DNA of 64,000 bases from Buchnera aphidicola (Takecallis arundicolens). Its GTDB lineage: Bacteria > Pseudomonadota > Gammaproteobacteria > Enterobacterales > Enterobacteriaceae. Of this stretch, positions 28,935-40,026 are shown piece after piece. Positions within the stretch are counted from its first letter, which is position 1; the number at the start of each line of letters is the position of its first letter. The stretch lies in the NCBI RefSeq assembly GCF_964058945.1, contig NZ_OZ060369.1:310001-374000 (forward strand), in the 5' to 3' direction. Below the pieces are notes generated by a model that worked only from the letters and a program-made list of their open reading frames with translations, had not been told where the DNA came from and did no database searches. The position numbers were made by a program, and so were the translations under genes.

Positions 28935-29783
28935 AAACATATAGTTTATAATTAAAATTAGATGTAAAAATAAAATAACAATAATAGACCAAAAAAATAA
29001 TAATCTTGAAAGATTTATATCCTCAATAAATATGTAATAAATATATGCTATGAAAAACCAGGATACACTCAAAAAAAATAATAATATAAAAAATATGAAA
29101 AATAAGTAATGAAAAAAATAAAGAAGGGAAATCAATATTATGAATATAAAAATATAAAACATAATATTTTTTAAAGTATTTAATTTCCCTTTTTGATTCA
29201 CGATAGTAGGTATTTTTACTATATTATAATCTCGATGATATAAAATTAAAATAGCATAAGAATGTGGAATTTGCCAAATTAAACATATTAAAAACAATAA
29301 TATTGCTTTTAAATCTATCGTATTAACCACTGCACAATATCCAATTAGCGGTGGCATAGCACCAGCAATACTACCAATTATAACATCATAAATTGAAACA
29401 CGTTTCATATATAAACTATATACGACAACATAAAAAAAAAAACCTATAACAGCCAATACACATGATAATATATTAATTTTTGTTAAAAAAATTAATACAC
29501 TTAAAAAAAATAAAAATAATCCTGTAATTTTTGCAGGTATTATAAATTTTTTAGATATTATTAAAATACGTTTTTTAGTACGAATCATATTTTTATCAAT
29601 ATCAATATCAATAATATTATTAAATATACAAGCAGAAGCAATAATAGTAGCCGATCCAAATAATATAAAAAATAATAATATAAAATTTACTGTTTTAGAT
29701 AAAGAAAAAAAAAAACCACCTAATACTGCAATAAGATTAACAAATATAATTCTGGGTTTTATTAATTGAATAAAATGCTTCAT
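28929..29783 (-). CDS. cyoE: Protoheme IX farnesyltransferase (heme O synthase)
   Basis: Integral membrane prenyltransferase that makes heme O for the bo3 oxidase. About 284 residues with eight or nine hydrophobic segments (E. coli 296). The Asp-rich prenyl diphosphate motif is FNNIIDIDIDKNM near residue 55. The second conserved loop YHRDYNIVKIP lies near 183, with GAMPPLIGYCAV between them. The ATG at 29783 shares one base with the cyoD stop (TGATG), typical coupled translation. A GTG one codon earlier is also open. Last gene of cyoABCDE. Confidence 0.95.
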   Translation of the reverse strand: MKHFIQLIKPRIIFVNLIAVLGGFFFSLSKTVNFILLFFILFGSATIIASACIFNNIIDIDIDKNMIRTKKRILIISKKFIIPAKITGLFLFFLSVLIFLTKINILSCVLAVIGFFFYVVVYSLYMKRVSIYDVIIGSIAGAMPPLIGYCAVVNTIDLKAILLFLICLIWQIPHSYAILILYHRDYNIVKIPTIVNQKGKLNTLKNIMFYIFIFIILISLLYFFHYLFFIFFILLFFLSVSWFFIAYIYYIFIEDINLSRLLFFWSIIVILFLHLILIINYMFL

Positions 29784-30127
29784 CACACAATATTATGATT
29801 ATGATATATAAAATGATGATTTAAATTATGCATAATCCATATTGATCCGAATATAATAATAAAAATGACTAATATTGTAAAAATTAAAAATGTAATATTC
29901 CAAACATGTTCTACAGAAAAACTTAAATGTAAAAAATATTTTACATGTACCAAACATTGTATAACAGCACACATAATAACTATAAAAAAAGTAATATGGA
30001 TATTAAAAAAACGTTTAAATACTACACTAAAAGGTATAATTGTTAATATTAAAGAAAAGATAAATCCCAAAAAATAAGATTTTAACTCTTGATAAATTTT
30101 ATAATTTTGTATAACAATATTATTCAT
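29783..30127 (-). CDS. cyoD: Cytochrome bo3 ubiquinol oxidase subunit IV
   Basis: Small membrane subunit that stabilises the CuB site of the bo3 oxidase. The ATG at 30127 gives 114 residues (E. coli 109) and overlaps the cyoC stop as ATGA, which fixes the start; a longer open frame upstream lies inside cyoC. Three membrane segments are visible, with LVHVKYFLHL, WNITFLIFTILVIFIIIFGSIWIM and a histidine-rich C-terminus. It ends in TGA. Confidence 0.94.
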   Translation of the reverse strand: MNNIVIQNYKIYQELKSYFLGFIFSLILTIIPFSVVFKRFFNIHITFFIVIMCAVIQCLVHVKYFLHLSFSVEHVWNITFLIFTILVIFIIIFGSIWIMHNLNHHFIYHNHNIV

Positions 30128-30726
30128 GATATATTTCCCATCAAATATACTACCGTAAAAATACAAATCCAAATAATATCTAAAAAGTGCCAAAATAAAC
30201 TAAAACATAAAATCCGAGTATAAATTGTATTACTAAAATATAATTTATGTATATGAAACGATAAACCTAAAATCCAAAATAAACCAAAAATAACATGTAT
30301 ACCATGCATCCCAATTAAACTAAAAAAAGAAGATAAAAATCCATTTTTTTGTGGTATATACCCCAATGAAATTAAATGATAAAACTCATAATATTCCATA
30401 ATTATAAAACACAAACCACAAATAAATGTTAAAAATAAAAAGAAATATATTAAAAAAAAATTTTTATATTTAGCGCTAATTACGAAAATTCCACAAAAAA
30501 TTGAACTTAACAACAACAATACTGTCTCTAAAAACGAAATTTTTAAATTAAAAAAATTTATATTAAATGTAACGTTAATCGAAGTAACACAATATACTGC
30601 AAACATAGTTGCAAATAATATACCATCACTCATTAAATAAAGCCAAAATCCAAACATACTCTTACCAATATTATGAATATCATAAACAGTATATTTTTTT
30701 TTATTTTTAATAATATTCTTCTGCAT
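30124..30726 (-). CDS. cyoC: Cytochrome bo3 ubiquinol oxidase subunit III
   Basis: Five-helix subunit III of the heme-copper quinol oxidase; 200 residues (E. coli 204). GFWLYLMSDGILFATMFAVY near residue 25 and the GMHGIHVIFGLFWI helix near 138 are typical. Its ATG begins on the base after the cyoB stop, and its TGA overlaps the cyoD start by 4 bp. This is a tightly packed operon with translational coupling. Confidence 0.96.
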   Translation of the reverse strand: MQKNIIKNKKKYTVYDIHNIGKSMFGFWLYLMSDGILFATMFAVYCVTSINVTFNINFFNLKISFLETVLLLLSSIFCGIFVISAKYKNFFLIYFFLFLTFICGLCFIIMEYYEFYHLISLGYIPQKNGFLSSFFSLIGMHGIHVIFGLFWILGLSFHIHKLYFSNTIYTRILCFSLFWHFLDIIWICIFTVVYLMGNIS

Positions 30727-32697
30727 TTATTCTCCTTTTTTAAATAAAATATTATGTTGATCCTCTATTTTTTTAATCTCAAAACTTGTAATTTCATATT
30801 CGCTATTATAGAAAGTGTATATAAAAAATACTATAATACTAATGATAAAAAATAATATACACATCCACCAAATATGCCATACCATAGAGAAACCAATAAA
30901 AAAGGTAAAAACTCCCAAAAAAAATCCCAAAGCAGTATTTTTAGGCATATGAATATTCTCATATGAAATACTTTTTTTTACTAAACCCTGTTGTTTTTTA
31001 TACCAAAAATCATCTATATTACATACATTCGGAATATTCGCAAAATTATAAATTGGAGGAGGAGATGCAGTACTCCATTCTAATGTACGTCCATTCCATG
31101 GATCACCACTAAAATCGTAATTTAATTTTCTATTTCGAATAGAACTATATAGTTGTATAACTTGACATAATATACCAATTAAAATTAATCCGACACCAAA
31201 AATTGATATTGATAACATAAAATGAAACTTATGATCAATATCTTGACTAATACGCCGAGTCATACCCATTAATCCTAAATAATACAACGGCATAAAAGCA
31301 ACAAAAAATCCAGTTAACCAAAAATAAAATGATAATTTTCCCCATGTTTCATTTAATTTAAATCCAAATAACTTCGGAAACCAATATGTAATACCTGCAA
31401 AACAACCAAAAACAACACCACCAATAATTACAGTATGAAAATGTGCTACTAAAAATACACTATTATGTAAAATAAAATCAATGGCTGGAATAGATAAAAT
31501 TACTCCTGCCATACCACCAATAGTAAAAGTTATTAAAAAACCAACTGTCCACAACATGGCAGAATGCATATGAATTCGCCCTTGATACATCGTAAATAAC
31601 CAGTTAAATACTTTAACTCCTGTTGGAATTGCAATAATCATAGTAGTAATACCGAAAAAAGCATTAACATTCGCACCAGAACCCATAGTAAAAAAATGAT
31701 GTAACCATACTATAAAAGATAATATTGTTATCGAAATTGTAGCCCAAACAAGTGATATATAACCAAATAGTACTTTTTGAGAAAAAGTAGCAACTACTTC
31801 AGAAAATACACCAAATGCAGGTAATATAAGAATATATACTTCCGGATGACCCCAAATCCAAATTAAGTTAACATACATCATAGCATTTCCACCAAAATCA
31901 CTAGAAAAAAAATGAAATCCACAATAACGATCTAAACTTAATAATATCAACGTCATTGTTAAAACAGGAAAAGCAGAAATAATTAAAATATTTGAACATA
32001 ACACTGTCCAAACAAATACTGGCATTTTAAAAAGATTCATACCAGGTGCACGCATTTTAAGAATGGTAACAATAAAATTAATTCCACTTAATGTAGTACC
32101 AATACCAGAAATTTGTAAACTCCAAATCCAGTAATCCACACCTACTCCTGGACTATATTGTAATTCAGAAAGCGGAGGATACGCTAACCAACCAGTCTTA
32201 GCAAACTCACCAATTGCTAAAGATGCATTGACTAACAATGCTCCACTAACAGTTAACCAGAAACTTAAGTTATTTAAAAATGGAAATGCTACATCTCGCG
32301 CTCCTATTTGTAATGGTACAACAAAATTCATAAGTCCAATAATTAAAGGCATGGCTACAAAAAAAATCATAATCACACCATGCACAGTAAAAATTTGATC
32401 ATAATGATGTGCAGGTAAAAAACCTGTATGACCCATAGAAGCATAAAACTGTTGTAAACGCATCATAAATGCATCAACAAAACCTCTAAATAACATAATC
32501 ATAGCTAAAATAAAATACATAACTGAAATTCTTTTATGATCAACAGAAGTAATCCATTCTGACCATAAATATTTCCATTTTTTTAAATAAGTAATTGTAC
32601 AAAATAACAATAAAATCATAAAAATAATTATTATACACGTAACCATAATAATAGGTTCACTATATGGAATACTAAGTAATGTCAATTTTCCAAACAT
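30727..32697 (-). CDS. cyoB: Cytochrome bo3 ubiquinol oxidase subunit I
   Basis: Catalytic subunit that reduces O2 to water and pumps protons across the inner membrane. The product has 656 residues (E. coli 663), with about 15 hydrophobic segments. Heme and copper ligands are recognisable: [10 protein letters not shown] (low-spin heme histidine), [12 protein letters not shown] (CuB histidine and cross-linked tyrosine), WLHHFFTMG (two CuB histidines), and [12 protein letters not shown] (heme o3 and heme b histidines). It is the main terminal oxidase evident in the window. Confidence 0.98.
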   Translation of the reverse strand: MFGKLTLLSIPYSEPIIMVTCIIIIFMILLLFCTITYLKKWKYLWSEWITSVDHKRISVMYFILAMIMLFRGFVDAFMMRLQQFYASMGHTGFLPAHHYDQIFTVHGVIMIFFVAMPLIIGLMNFVVPLQIGARDVAFPFLNNLSFWLTVSGALLVNASLAIGEFAKTGWLAYPPLSELQYSPGVGVDYWIWSLQISGIGTTLSGINFIVTILKMRAPGMNLFKMPVFVWTVLCSNILIISAFPVLTMTLILLSLDRYCGFHFFSSDFGGNAMMYVNLIWIWGHPEVYILILPAFGVFSEVVATFSQKVLFGYISLVWATISITILSFIVWLHHFFTMGSGANVNAFFGITTMIIAIPTGVKVFNWLFTMYQGRIHMHSAMLWTVGFLITFTIGGMAGVILSIPAIDFILHNSVFLVAHFHTVIIGGVVFGCFAGITYWFPKLFGFKLNETWGKLSFYFWLTGFFVAFMPLYYLGLMGMTRRISQDIDHKFHFMLSISIFGVGLILIGILCQVIQLYSSIRNRKLNYDFSGDPWNGRTLEWSTASPPPIYNFANIPNVCNIDDFWYKKQQGLVKKSISYENIHMPKNTALGFFLGVFTFFIGFSMVWHIWWMCILFFIISIIVFFIYTFYNSEYEITSFEIKKIEDQHNILFKKGE

Positions 32698-32753
32698 AAT
32701 ATTTTCCTTTAAAATAAAAATGAATATTATATAAAAATTTATATTAATAACAA

Positions 32754-33593
32754 TTAACGTAACATTCTATGAACAATTCTATTAAACAAATTAGGGTATA
32801 CACAAGAAAAATATTTAATTGGATGTAATAAAGTAGGTCGAGCTATTAACTGAAATTTATACAAAGTATTTAACTTACAAGAAGTATGTTGTACCCTATT
32901 CACCCATTTATTAAAAATATTATTATTTGGCACAACAATAGCATTAAATTTCATCTTTGAAAAACCTGGACCATTATAATTTGATGAAAATCCATGATAC
33001 CTTCCTGGAAATTTTGCCATTAAATTTAACACACCATGCATTCTTGGCATAGCATAAACTTGACTACCTAATCTAGGAATAAAAAAAGCACTCATGACTG
33101 AATTTGAAGTAATATTGAAATGAATTGGTGTATTATTTGGTATAACAATTTCATTCATAGTAGCAATATTTTCTTTAGGATATATAAATAACCAATTCCA
33201 ATCTAAAGACACTACATTAATTGTAATTGGTCTATTCACTGAAATAATTCTTTTTTTTGGATCTAATCCATGCGATGTAGTCCAAGCTAAAGAACCAAGA
33301 AAAATAACAATCATAACAGGAACAAACCATACCATAATTTCTACTTTTGTTGAATGTGACCAAGTGGGAGTATAAATATTCATTTTACAATGACGATATT
33401 TATAAACAAAAAATAATGTCATAAAAATAACTGGTATAACTAAAGTTAACATAGCAATAAAAACGATAAAAATCAATCTATATTGTTGAATTGATATAAC
33501 TCCGGCTGGATGTACAATAGCACGATGGAAACCCATAAGTAACATTAACCCAAGTATACACATAATTTTATTTATAATATTTCTTTTATTCAT
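32754..33593 (-). CDS. cyoA: Cytochrome bo3 ubiquinol oxidase subunit II, no lipobox
   Basis: Subunit II of the quinol oxidase: two N-terminal membrane helices and a periplasmic cupredoxin-like domain that lacks CuA, as in all CyoA. The product has 279 residues (E. coli 315). [50 protein letters not shown] and GPGFSKMKF are conserved. Two changes stand out. The lipobox LSGC of E. coli reads LMGF here, so the lipid-modified cysteine is missing. The His/Met-rich C-terminal tail is also gone. It is the first gene of cyoABCDE on the minus strand. Confidence 0.96.
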   Translation of the reverse strand: MNKRNIINKIMCILGLMLLMGFHRAIVHPAGVISIQQYRLIFIVFIAMLTLVIPVIFMTLFFVYKYRHCKMNIYTPTWSHSTKVEIMVWFVPVMIVIFLGSLAWTTSHGLDPKKRIISVNRPITINVVSLDWNWLFIYPKENIATMNEIVIPNNTPIHFNITSNSVMSAFFIPRLGSQVYAMPRMHGVLNLMAKFPGRYHGFSSNYNGPGFSKMKFNAIVVPNNNIFNKWVNRVQHTSCKLNTLYKFQLIARPTLLHPIKYFSCVYPNLFNRIVHRMLR

Positions 33594-33760
33594 ATAATTT
33601 ATTCCAATATCAAGAATATTTTATTATTAAATAAATAATAATTTCATTAAATATATCTATAATATATTTCAAAAAAATGTTTAAAATTATTGATCTATAT
33701 AATATACATATATTATGGAATACAAAAATATATTTTATTTAAAGTAAAGGTATAACTATT

Positions 33761-34051
33761 ATGTTAAAAAAAATAAAAAAATATTTTAATACAAAACTTG
33801 TTAAAATATATGATAATACTATGCAACATAAAAATCAAAATCAAAAAAAACATCTAACGATATTTATTGTAAGTGATATATTCAAAAATAAAAATATTTT
33901 AAAGAGACATCAAGAAGTATACAATGTATTATCAAAAGAAATGTGTACTATAATTCATGCACTTTCTATACATACATATACTATGAATGAATGGAAAAAA
34001 TGTTATATGAAAGATATGCATAATATTAAATGCCACCAATTTACAGTATAA
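33761..34051 (+). CDS. bolA: BolA family protein
   Basis: BolA proteins have a KH-like fold and pair with monothiol glutaredoxins, linked to Fe-S handling and stress morphology. The 96 residues (E. coli 105) retain FIVSDIFKNKNILKRHQEVYNVL and the histidine-containing HALSIHTYTMNEW near residue 70. The ribosome binding site AAAGG lies 11 bp before the ATG. Position before tig-clpP-clpX-lon matches E. coli. Confidence 0.92.
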   Translation: MLKKIKKYFNTKLVKIYDNTMQHKNQNQKKHLTIFIVSDIFKNKNILKRHQEVYNVLSKEMCTIIHALSIHTYTMNEWKKCYMKDMHNIKCHQFTV

Positions 34052-34214
34052 AATTGTTAATATTATAAAAAATAAATCAAAAACATATTAATACCAACCT
34101 ATATCATATAAATTATTTCAATTTATATAATTAATTTAATACAATTAATTATATAAAAAATAATAAATATAAAAATATATATTATCACTATAAAATTATA
34201 AACCAGGAACTATA

Positions 34215-35519
34215 ATGAAATTCGTTTTAACAACAATAAAAGATTTTGAAAAAAAATTAGATATTACTATACCATTTCAGGAAATACAACTCATAGAAAA
34301 ACAAGAAATAATTAGTATCAGAAAAAAAACAAATATTAATGGATTTAGAAAAAACAGAATACCTATTGAAATTATCCAAAAACGATATACAGAACAAATT
34401 AAAAAAAATACCATTCAAAAAACTATTTATAATAATTTTAATAATATTATTAAAATAAAACAATTACATATTATTAATGAACCAAAAATCACTATTCATC
34501 AATATCAAAAAAATTCTGATTTTATTTTTTCAATGCATTTTCAATGTTTACCAAAAATTAATTTTAATGAATTAAAAAAATATAATATTGAAAAAACGTC
34601 AATTATTATAGACAACACAGATATTAAATATTACATTACTGAAATGCAAAATCAACACATATCTTTAGAAAAAAACGAAAAAAAAATTAAAAAAAACGAT
34701 CAAATTACCATTAATTATCAAATAAAAGAAGGTATATCTAATATATCGCAAGTACAAGAATTAACATTTTTAATAAACAAAAAAAAAATTATACCTCAAA
34801 TAGAAAAACAAATATTAAAAAAAAAAACAGCAGATACTATTTTAGTAACAATGAATATTTTTAAACAACATCCAGATCAAAATTATCAAGGAAAAAAAAT
34901 TACAATAAGAATCAATATTAAAAAAGTACTAAGTATAAAAAAAAAGTATTCATATGAACAATTTATAGAATATTTAAAAAAAAAATTACATGTAAACACT
35001 TATAAAGAAGTACAAAACATTATCACAGATCAATTAAAAAAAGATATTATACATTTAGAATATAAATATTTAAAAAATCAAATTATTCAATATATTAAAA
35101 AAAGTGATATAATTCAAATACCAAAAAAACTAATTGAAGAAGAAATAAAACATACAAATAAGAAAATACATAAAAAATATTTAAAAGAAAAAGGTAATAT
35201 ATTACAAAAAAAATATCATAAAAATATGAAACAAAAAATATCAAATAAAATTAAACTTAACTTAATTTTAAAATCAATTATATACCAAAATAATATTAAT
35301 ATTACACAAAAAGAAATTAAAAAATATTTTCAAACTGAACAAAAAGAAAATCGTATGTTAATGAAAATACTACCATTACAAAAAAATAGAACACAACTGA
35401 TACATTATATACATAATATACTTCTAGAAAAAAAAATTATTCAACACCTATTAAAATTCTTTAATGTTACATATAAAACTACAAACTTAAAAAAAATACT
35501 CCAAAAAATACACATATAA
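34215..35519 (+). CDS. tig: Trigger factor
   Basis: Ribosome-associated chaperone for nascent chains. The product has 434 residues (E. coli 432). The ribosome-binding loop G-F-R-K-x-R-x-P is present as GFRKNRIP near residue 43. The middle PPIase domain and the C-terminal chaperone arms are strongly diverged and lysine/isoleucine rich, so prolyl isomerase activity is uncertain. Length, position before clpP and the N-terminal signature make the assignment firm. A CCAGGA ribosome binding site is present. Confidence 0.93.
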   Translation: MKFVLTTIKDFEKKLDITIPFQEIQLIEKQEIISIRKKTNINGFRKNRIPIEIIQKRYTEQIKKNTIQKTIYNNFNNIIKIKQLHIINEPKITIHQYQKNSDFIFSMHFQCLPKINFNELKKYNIEKTSIIIDNTDIKYYITEMQNQHISLEKNEKKIKKNDQITINYQIKEGISNISQVQELTFLINKKKIIPQIEKQILKKKTADTILVTMNIFKQHPDQNYQGKKITIRINIKKVLSIKKKYSYEQFIEYLKKKLHVNTYKEVQNIITDQLKKDIIHLEYKYLKNQIIQYIKKSDIIQIPKKLIEEEIKHTNKKIHKKYLKEKGNILQKKYHKNMKQKISNKIKLNLILKSIIYQNNINITQKEIKKYFQTEQKENRMLMKILPLQKNRTQLIHYIHNILLEKKIIQHLLKFFNVTYKTTNLKKILQKIHI

Positions 35520-35581
35520 TATTACTTTAAGCTAATATACTACTCATATTAAATAAAATATAAAAAAATAAGGTATAAAAT

Positions 35582-36232
35582 ATGTTAAAAAATAAAAATA
35601 GTCATAGAATAAATTATAATTTAATACCTATGGTAGTAGAAAATAATAATACAGGAGAACGATCTTATGATATTTATTCTCGACTTTTAAAAGAAAGAAT
35701 TATATTTATTACTGGAAAAATTGAAGATCATATGTCAAATACAATTGTTGCACAAATATTATTTTTAGAATCTGAAAATCCAAAAAAAGATATTTTTTTA
35801 TATATTAATTCTCCTGGAGGAATAGTGACTGCCGGTATGTCCATTTATGATACAATGCAATTTGTACAACCTAGTATTAATACAATTTGTATTGGGCAAG
35901 CATGTTCAATGGCAGCAATACTATTATGTGCTGGAACACCAGGTAAACGATTTTCTTTAAAACATTCAAAAATCATGATTCACCAACCTATGGGAGGTTA
36001 TCAAGGACAAGCATCGGATATTATTATACATACTCAAGAAATAATAAAAACAAAAACTATGATTAATGAACTTCTTGCACTACATACAAAACAACAGATA
36101 AAAAAAATTGAACAAGATACTGAACGAGATCGTTTTTTGAATGCAGAAGAAGCAAAACAATATGGATTAATTGATACTATTTTACAGTCTAGAACTAATA
36201 AAAATCCATCTATAAATCAAAATAAATATTAA
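35582..36232 (+). CDS. clpP: ATP-dependent Clp protease proteolytic subunit ClpP
   Basis: Serine peptidase forming the tetradecameric barrel that degrades substrates unfolded by ClpX. The product has 216 residues (E. coli 207). The catalytic serine lies in [11 protein letters not shown], the histidine in [10 protein letters not shown] and the aspartate in [12 protein letters not shown]. Oxyanion-loop glycines (SPGG) and the DTMQFVQP segment are conserved. ATAAGG precedes the ATG. It is followed by clpX and lon. Confidence 0.97.
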   Translation: MLKNKNSHRINYNLIPMVVENNNTGERSYDIYSRLLKERIIFITGKIEDHMSNTIVAQILFLESENPKKDIFLYINSPGGIVTAGMSIYDTMQFVQPSINTICIGQACSMAAILLCAGTPGKRFSLKHSKIMIHQPMGGYQGQASDIIIHTQEIIKTKTMINELLALHTKQQIKKIEQDTERDRFLNAEEAKQYGLIDTILQSRTNKNPSINQNKY

Positions 36233-36308
36233 AAATTACATAAATCTAAAAATATATTTTTTATAATCTATATCATATATTAAACATTATAAGGTAAATA
36301 TATTAAAT

Positions 36309-37406
36309 ATGCATTATCATGAAAATTCAATATTAATACTTACCCCAAAAAAAATAAAAAAAAAATTAGATCAGCATATTATTGGACAAAATACAGCAAA
36401 AAAAATATTATCAGTAGCAGTCTATAATCACTATAAACGTATTTTATATTTAAATAGCCCGTCTAGATCTAAAGATATTGATATCAAAAAAAGTAACGTG
36501 TTATTAATTGGACCTACTGGATGTGGAAAAACATTATTAGCTGAAACATTAGCTAAAACATTAAATATTCCATTTGTTATTGTTGATGCAACATCATTAA
36601 CTGAAGCAGGATATGTTGGTGATGATGTTGAAAATATTTTACAAAAATTATTGCAAAATTGTCAATATGAAGTTCCTAAAGCTGAAACAGGAATTATATA
36701 TATTGATGAAATTGATAAAATTGCAAAGAAATCAGATAATGTATCAATTACAAGAGATGTATCAGGAGAAGGTGTACAACAAGCACTACTAAAAATTATA
36801 GAAGGAACGATAGCATCTGTACCACCTCAAGGTGGTAGAAAACACCCGAATCAACCATGTATACAAATTGATACATCTAAAATATTATTTATTTGTGCTG
36901 GAACATTTGATGGATTAGAAAAAATCATTTTTAAAAAATCAGAAAAAAGTAATAAAATAGGTTTCAATGTTAAACTGAATGTACGAAAAAAAAACATAAA
37001 CAAAAAAAAACTGTTTGAAAATGTATCAACAAAAAATCTAATAAAATTTGGTTTAATTCCAGAATTTGTAGGACGTTTACCAATAATTGTTACATTAAAT
37101 AAAATTAATAAAGATATGTTAATTGATATTTTATCTCAACCAAAAAATGCATTAATTAAACAATATCAACAATTATTTTCATTAGAAGGTATTTTATTAC
37201 ATTTTGAAAAAGATGCAATTATAGAAATTGCTAACCAAACAATAAAAAAAAATATTGGTGCTAGAGGTTTACGATCAATAATAGAACATGTTTTATTAGA
37301 TATAATGTATGATTTACCATCACAAAATCATGTTCGTAAAGTAATAATTAATAAATCTGTAGTACAAAAAAAAATAAAACCAATCATTATATATGATCCA
37401 GAATAA
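36309..37406 (+). CDS. clpX: ClpX unfoldase lacking the N-terminal zinc-binding domain
   Basis: AAA+ unfoldase that feeds substrates to ClpP. The 365 residues start at the equivalent of E. coli residue about 63 ([17 protein letters not shown]), so the four-cysteine zinc-binding domain is missing. An in-frame TAA at 36264 leaves no room for it upstream. The AAA+ core is complete: Walker A GPTGCGKT, pore loop [10 protein letters not shown], Walker [13 protein letters not shown] loop GGRKHPNQ, arginine finger GARGLRS, and the IGF ClpP-docking loop (KIGFNV). The zinc domain recruits SspB and some substrates in E. coli; the core alone still degrades ssrA-tagged proteins. Confidence 0.95.
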   Translation: MHYHENSILILTPKKIKKKLDQHIIGQNTAKKILSVAVYNHYKRILYLNSPSRSKDIDIKKSNVLLIGPTGCGKTLLAETLAKTLNIPFVIVDATSLTEAGYVGDDVENILQKLLQNCQYEVPKAETGIIYIDEIDKIAKKSDNVSITRDVSGEGVQQALLKIIEGTIASVPPQGGRKHPNQPCIQIDTSKILFICAGTFDGLEKIIFKKSEKSNKIGFNVKLNVRKKNINKKKLFENVSTKNLIKFGLIPEFVGRLPIIVTLNKINKDMLIDILSQPKNALIKQYQQLFSLEGILLHFEKDAIIEIANQTIKKNIGARGLRSIIEHVLLDIMYDLPSQNHVRKVIINKSVVQKKIKPIIIYDPE

Positions 37407-37563
37407 TTAAAATTAATACATATAAAGTCTGTTTTTATTATAAAAATTAAAATATAAAATTCTATTATAACATAAAATACATATATAACTTAAACAATTC
37501 TATATCATACTTTAATTAATACATAAATTTAAAAACAATTATAACAAAAATAAAGAGAATAAT

Positions 37564-39900
37564 ATGAACTCTAAATGTTCTAAAAACATTGTTATTCCAA
37601 TATTACCATTAAGAGATATAGTAATATACCCAGATATAATAATCCCACTATTTGTTGGACGTAAAAAATCTATAAAATGTATTCGAGCTGCGTTAAAAAA
37701 CGACAAAAAAATTATGTTAGTCACTCAAAAAATATCTAAAGTAGATAATCCAAGTATCAATGAATTATTCAAAATTGGTACAATATCAACTATCTTACAA
37801 ATGTCTACATTACCTGACGGGACAATAAAAATTCTAGTTAAAGGTTTAAAACGTGGTCAATTACATACAGTATATGATAATAATAATTTATTAACTGCAG
37901 AAATTGAAACAATCAAGTCTTATGAAACTAATAAAAAAGAAGTAACAATATTAATGAAAATTGCAGTGGAAAAATTTGAACAATATATAAAATTTAATAA
38001 AAACATTCCAATTGAAATACTACATTCTTTACATGATATACATAATTCATCACGATTATCAAATATTTTATCATCGCAGATAACACTAAAATTAAATGAT
38101 CAACAAAAGATTCTAGAAATACTCAATATTAATAAAAGATTAGAATATTTAATTTTAACAATGGAGTCAGAAATTAATTTATTTCAAATAGAAAAAACTA
38201 TAAGAAACCGAATACAAAATAGTATTGAAAAAAATCAAAAAGAATATTACCTTAATGAACAAATAAAAGCAATTCAGAAAGAATTAGGTGAAATTGAAGG
38301 TATTACTAATGAATGTGATATATTAAAAAATAAACTTCAAAAACTAAAAATACCACAAATAGTAAAAAATAAAGTATTATTAGAATTAAAAAGACTAAAA
38401 ATGATGTCCCCCATATCAGCAGAAGCATCAGTAATAAGAAGTTATATTGATTGGATTATACAAGTTCCTTGGTCAGCAAAAAGTAAAATTAAAAAAGATA
38501 TTCATCAAGCTAAAAAAAAATTAGATAATGACCACTACGGTTTAAAAAAAGTTAAAAATAGAATATTAGAATATTTAGCAGTACAATCCAGAACTAATAA
38601 AATCAAAGGACCGATTTTATGTTTAGTTGGTCCTCCCGGTGTAGGAAAAACATCGTTAGGTAAATCCATTGCTCAAGCTACAGGAAGAAAATATATTAGA
38701 ATGGCTTTAGGTGGTATACGTGATGAAGCAGAAATTAGAGGTCATAGACGAACATATATTGGATCACTTCCTGGAAAAATTATACAAAATATTGTTAAAT
38801 CCGGAGTAAAAAATCCGCTGTTTTTACTAGACGAAATTGATAAAATATCACATGATATACGTGTTGATCCGATATCTGCTTTATTAGAAGTATTAGACCC
38901 AGAACAAAATACAAATTTCAATGATCATTACTTAGAATTAGACTATGATTTATCAAATGTCATGTTCGTTGCAACAGCAAATTCAACAAATATTCCAGCT
39001 CCATTATTAGATAGAATGGAAATAATTTATGTTTCAAGTTACACAGAAGATGAAAAATTCAATATTGCAAAAAATTACTTAAAACCAAAACAAATTTGTA
39101 GAAATGCACTTCAAGAACATGAAATTGAAATTTCAGATAATGCAATTAGAAATATTATTTGTTATTATACAAGAGAAGCAGGTGTACGAGGTTTAGAAAA
39201 AGCTATTGCTAAAATATGTAGAAAAGTAGTAAAAACGTTAGTTACAGATCCATCAATTAAAAACATTATTATCAATACAAAAAATATAAAACAATATTTA
39301 GGAATAAAAAAATTTTACTACGGAAAACAAAATCAAAACAATCATGTTGGACAAGTTACTGGATTAGCTTGGACAGAAGTAGGAGGTGAACTATTAACTA
39401 TTGAAACAGCCTGTGTTCCTGGAAAAGGAAAATTAATATATACAGGATCATTAGGCGAAATCATGAAAGAATCTATACAAACAGCATTAACTGTTGTACG
39501 TTCACAATCTAAAAAATTAAATATTAAATTAGATTTTTATGAAAAACATGACATACACGTTCATATTCCAGAAAGTGCAACACCTAAAGATGGCCCTAGT
39601 GCAGGTATTGCAATTTGCACTGCTATAATATCCACATTAACAAAAAATCCTGTACGATCAGATATTGCAATGACTGGAGAAATTACTCTAAATGGTAATA
39701 TTTTAATGATTGGAGGACTAAAAGAAAAAATATTAGCAGCACACCGTGGTAAAATAAAAAATATCATCATCCCATATCAAAATAGGTACAACTTAATAGA
39801 AATACCAAAAAAAATTTTATCAGACTTAACAATACATACAGTAAAAACTATTCAAGATGTTTTAAAACTCACTTTCAGTAATAAAACTGATGTTATATAA
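37564..39900 (+). CDS. lon: ATP-dependent protease Lon
   Basis: Single-chain AAA+ protease for misfolded and regulatory proteins. The product has 778 residues (E. coli 784). The N-terminal LAN domain covers about 1-200, Walker A GPPGVGKTS is near 353, Walker B PLFLLDEIDK follows, and the protease domain carries the catalytic serine in PKDGPSAGIAI and lysine in GGLKEKILAAHRG. A ribosome binding site AAAGAGAAT precedes the ATG, and a likely terminator follows at 39923. Confidence 0.98.
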   Translation: MNSKCSKNIVIPILPLRDIVIYPDIIIPLFVGRKKSIKCIRAALKNDKKIMLVTQKISKVDNPSINELFKIGTISTILQMSTLPDGTIKILVKGLKRGQLHTVYDNNNLLTAEIETIKSYETNKKEVTILMKIAVEKFEQYIKFNKNIPIEILHSLHDIHNSSRLSNILSSQITLKLNDQQKILEILNINKRLEYLILTMESEINLFQIEKTIRNRIQNSIEKNQKEYYLNEQIKAIQKELGEIEGITNECDILKNKLQKLKIPQIVKNKVLLELKRLKMMSPISAEASVIRSYIDWIIQVPWSAKSKIKKDIHQAKKKLDNDHYGLKKVKNRILEYLAVQSRTNKIKGPILCLVGPPGVGKTSLGKSIAQATGRKYIRMALGGIRDEAEIRGHRRTYIGSLPGKIIQNIVKSGVKNPLFLLDEIDKISHDIRVDPISALLEVLDPEQNTNFNDHYLELDYDLSNVMFVATANSTNIPAPLLDRMEIIYVSSYTEDEKFNIAKNYLKPKQICRNALQEHEIEISDNAIRNIICYYTREAGVRGLEKAIAKICRKVVKTLVTDPSIKNIIINTKNIKQYLGIKKFYYGKQNQNNHVGQVTGLAWTEVGGELLTIETACVPGKGKLIYTGSLGEIMKESIQTALTVVRSQSKKLNIKLDFYEKHDIHVHIPESATPKDGPSAGIAICTAIISTLTKNPVRSDIAMTGEITLNGNILMIGGLKEKILAAHRGKIKNIIIPYQNRYNLIEIPKKILSDLTIHTVKTIQDVLKLTFSNKTDVI

Positions 39901-39922
39901 ATACACAATTTATATATAATTT

Positions 39923-39960
39923 GGCTGGAAAGTATAATTTAATCCAGCCTATATTTTATA
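39923..39960 (+). terminator. Probable rho-independent terminator after lon
   Basis: Stem GGCTGGA (39923-39929) pairs perfectly with TCCAGCC (39943-39949) around a 13-nt A/T loop, followed by TATATTTTATA. It is the only G+C-rich palindrome in this A/T spacer and sits 22 bp after the lon stop, so it probably ends the clpP-clpX-lon transcript. Confidence 0.7.
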
Positions 39961-40026
39961 CCAAATGAGCTATAAAAAAAAATATACTCTAAATTTGTAA
40001 CATAAATAAATAATATTTTAAAATAA

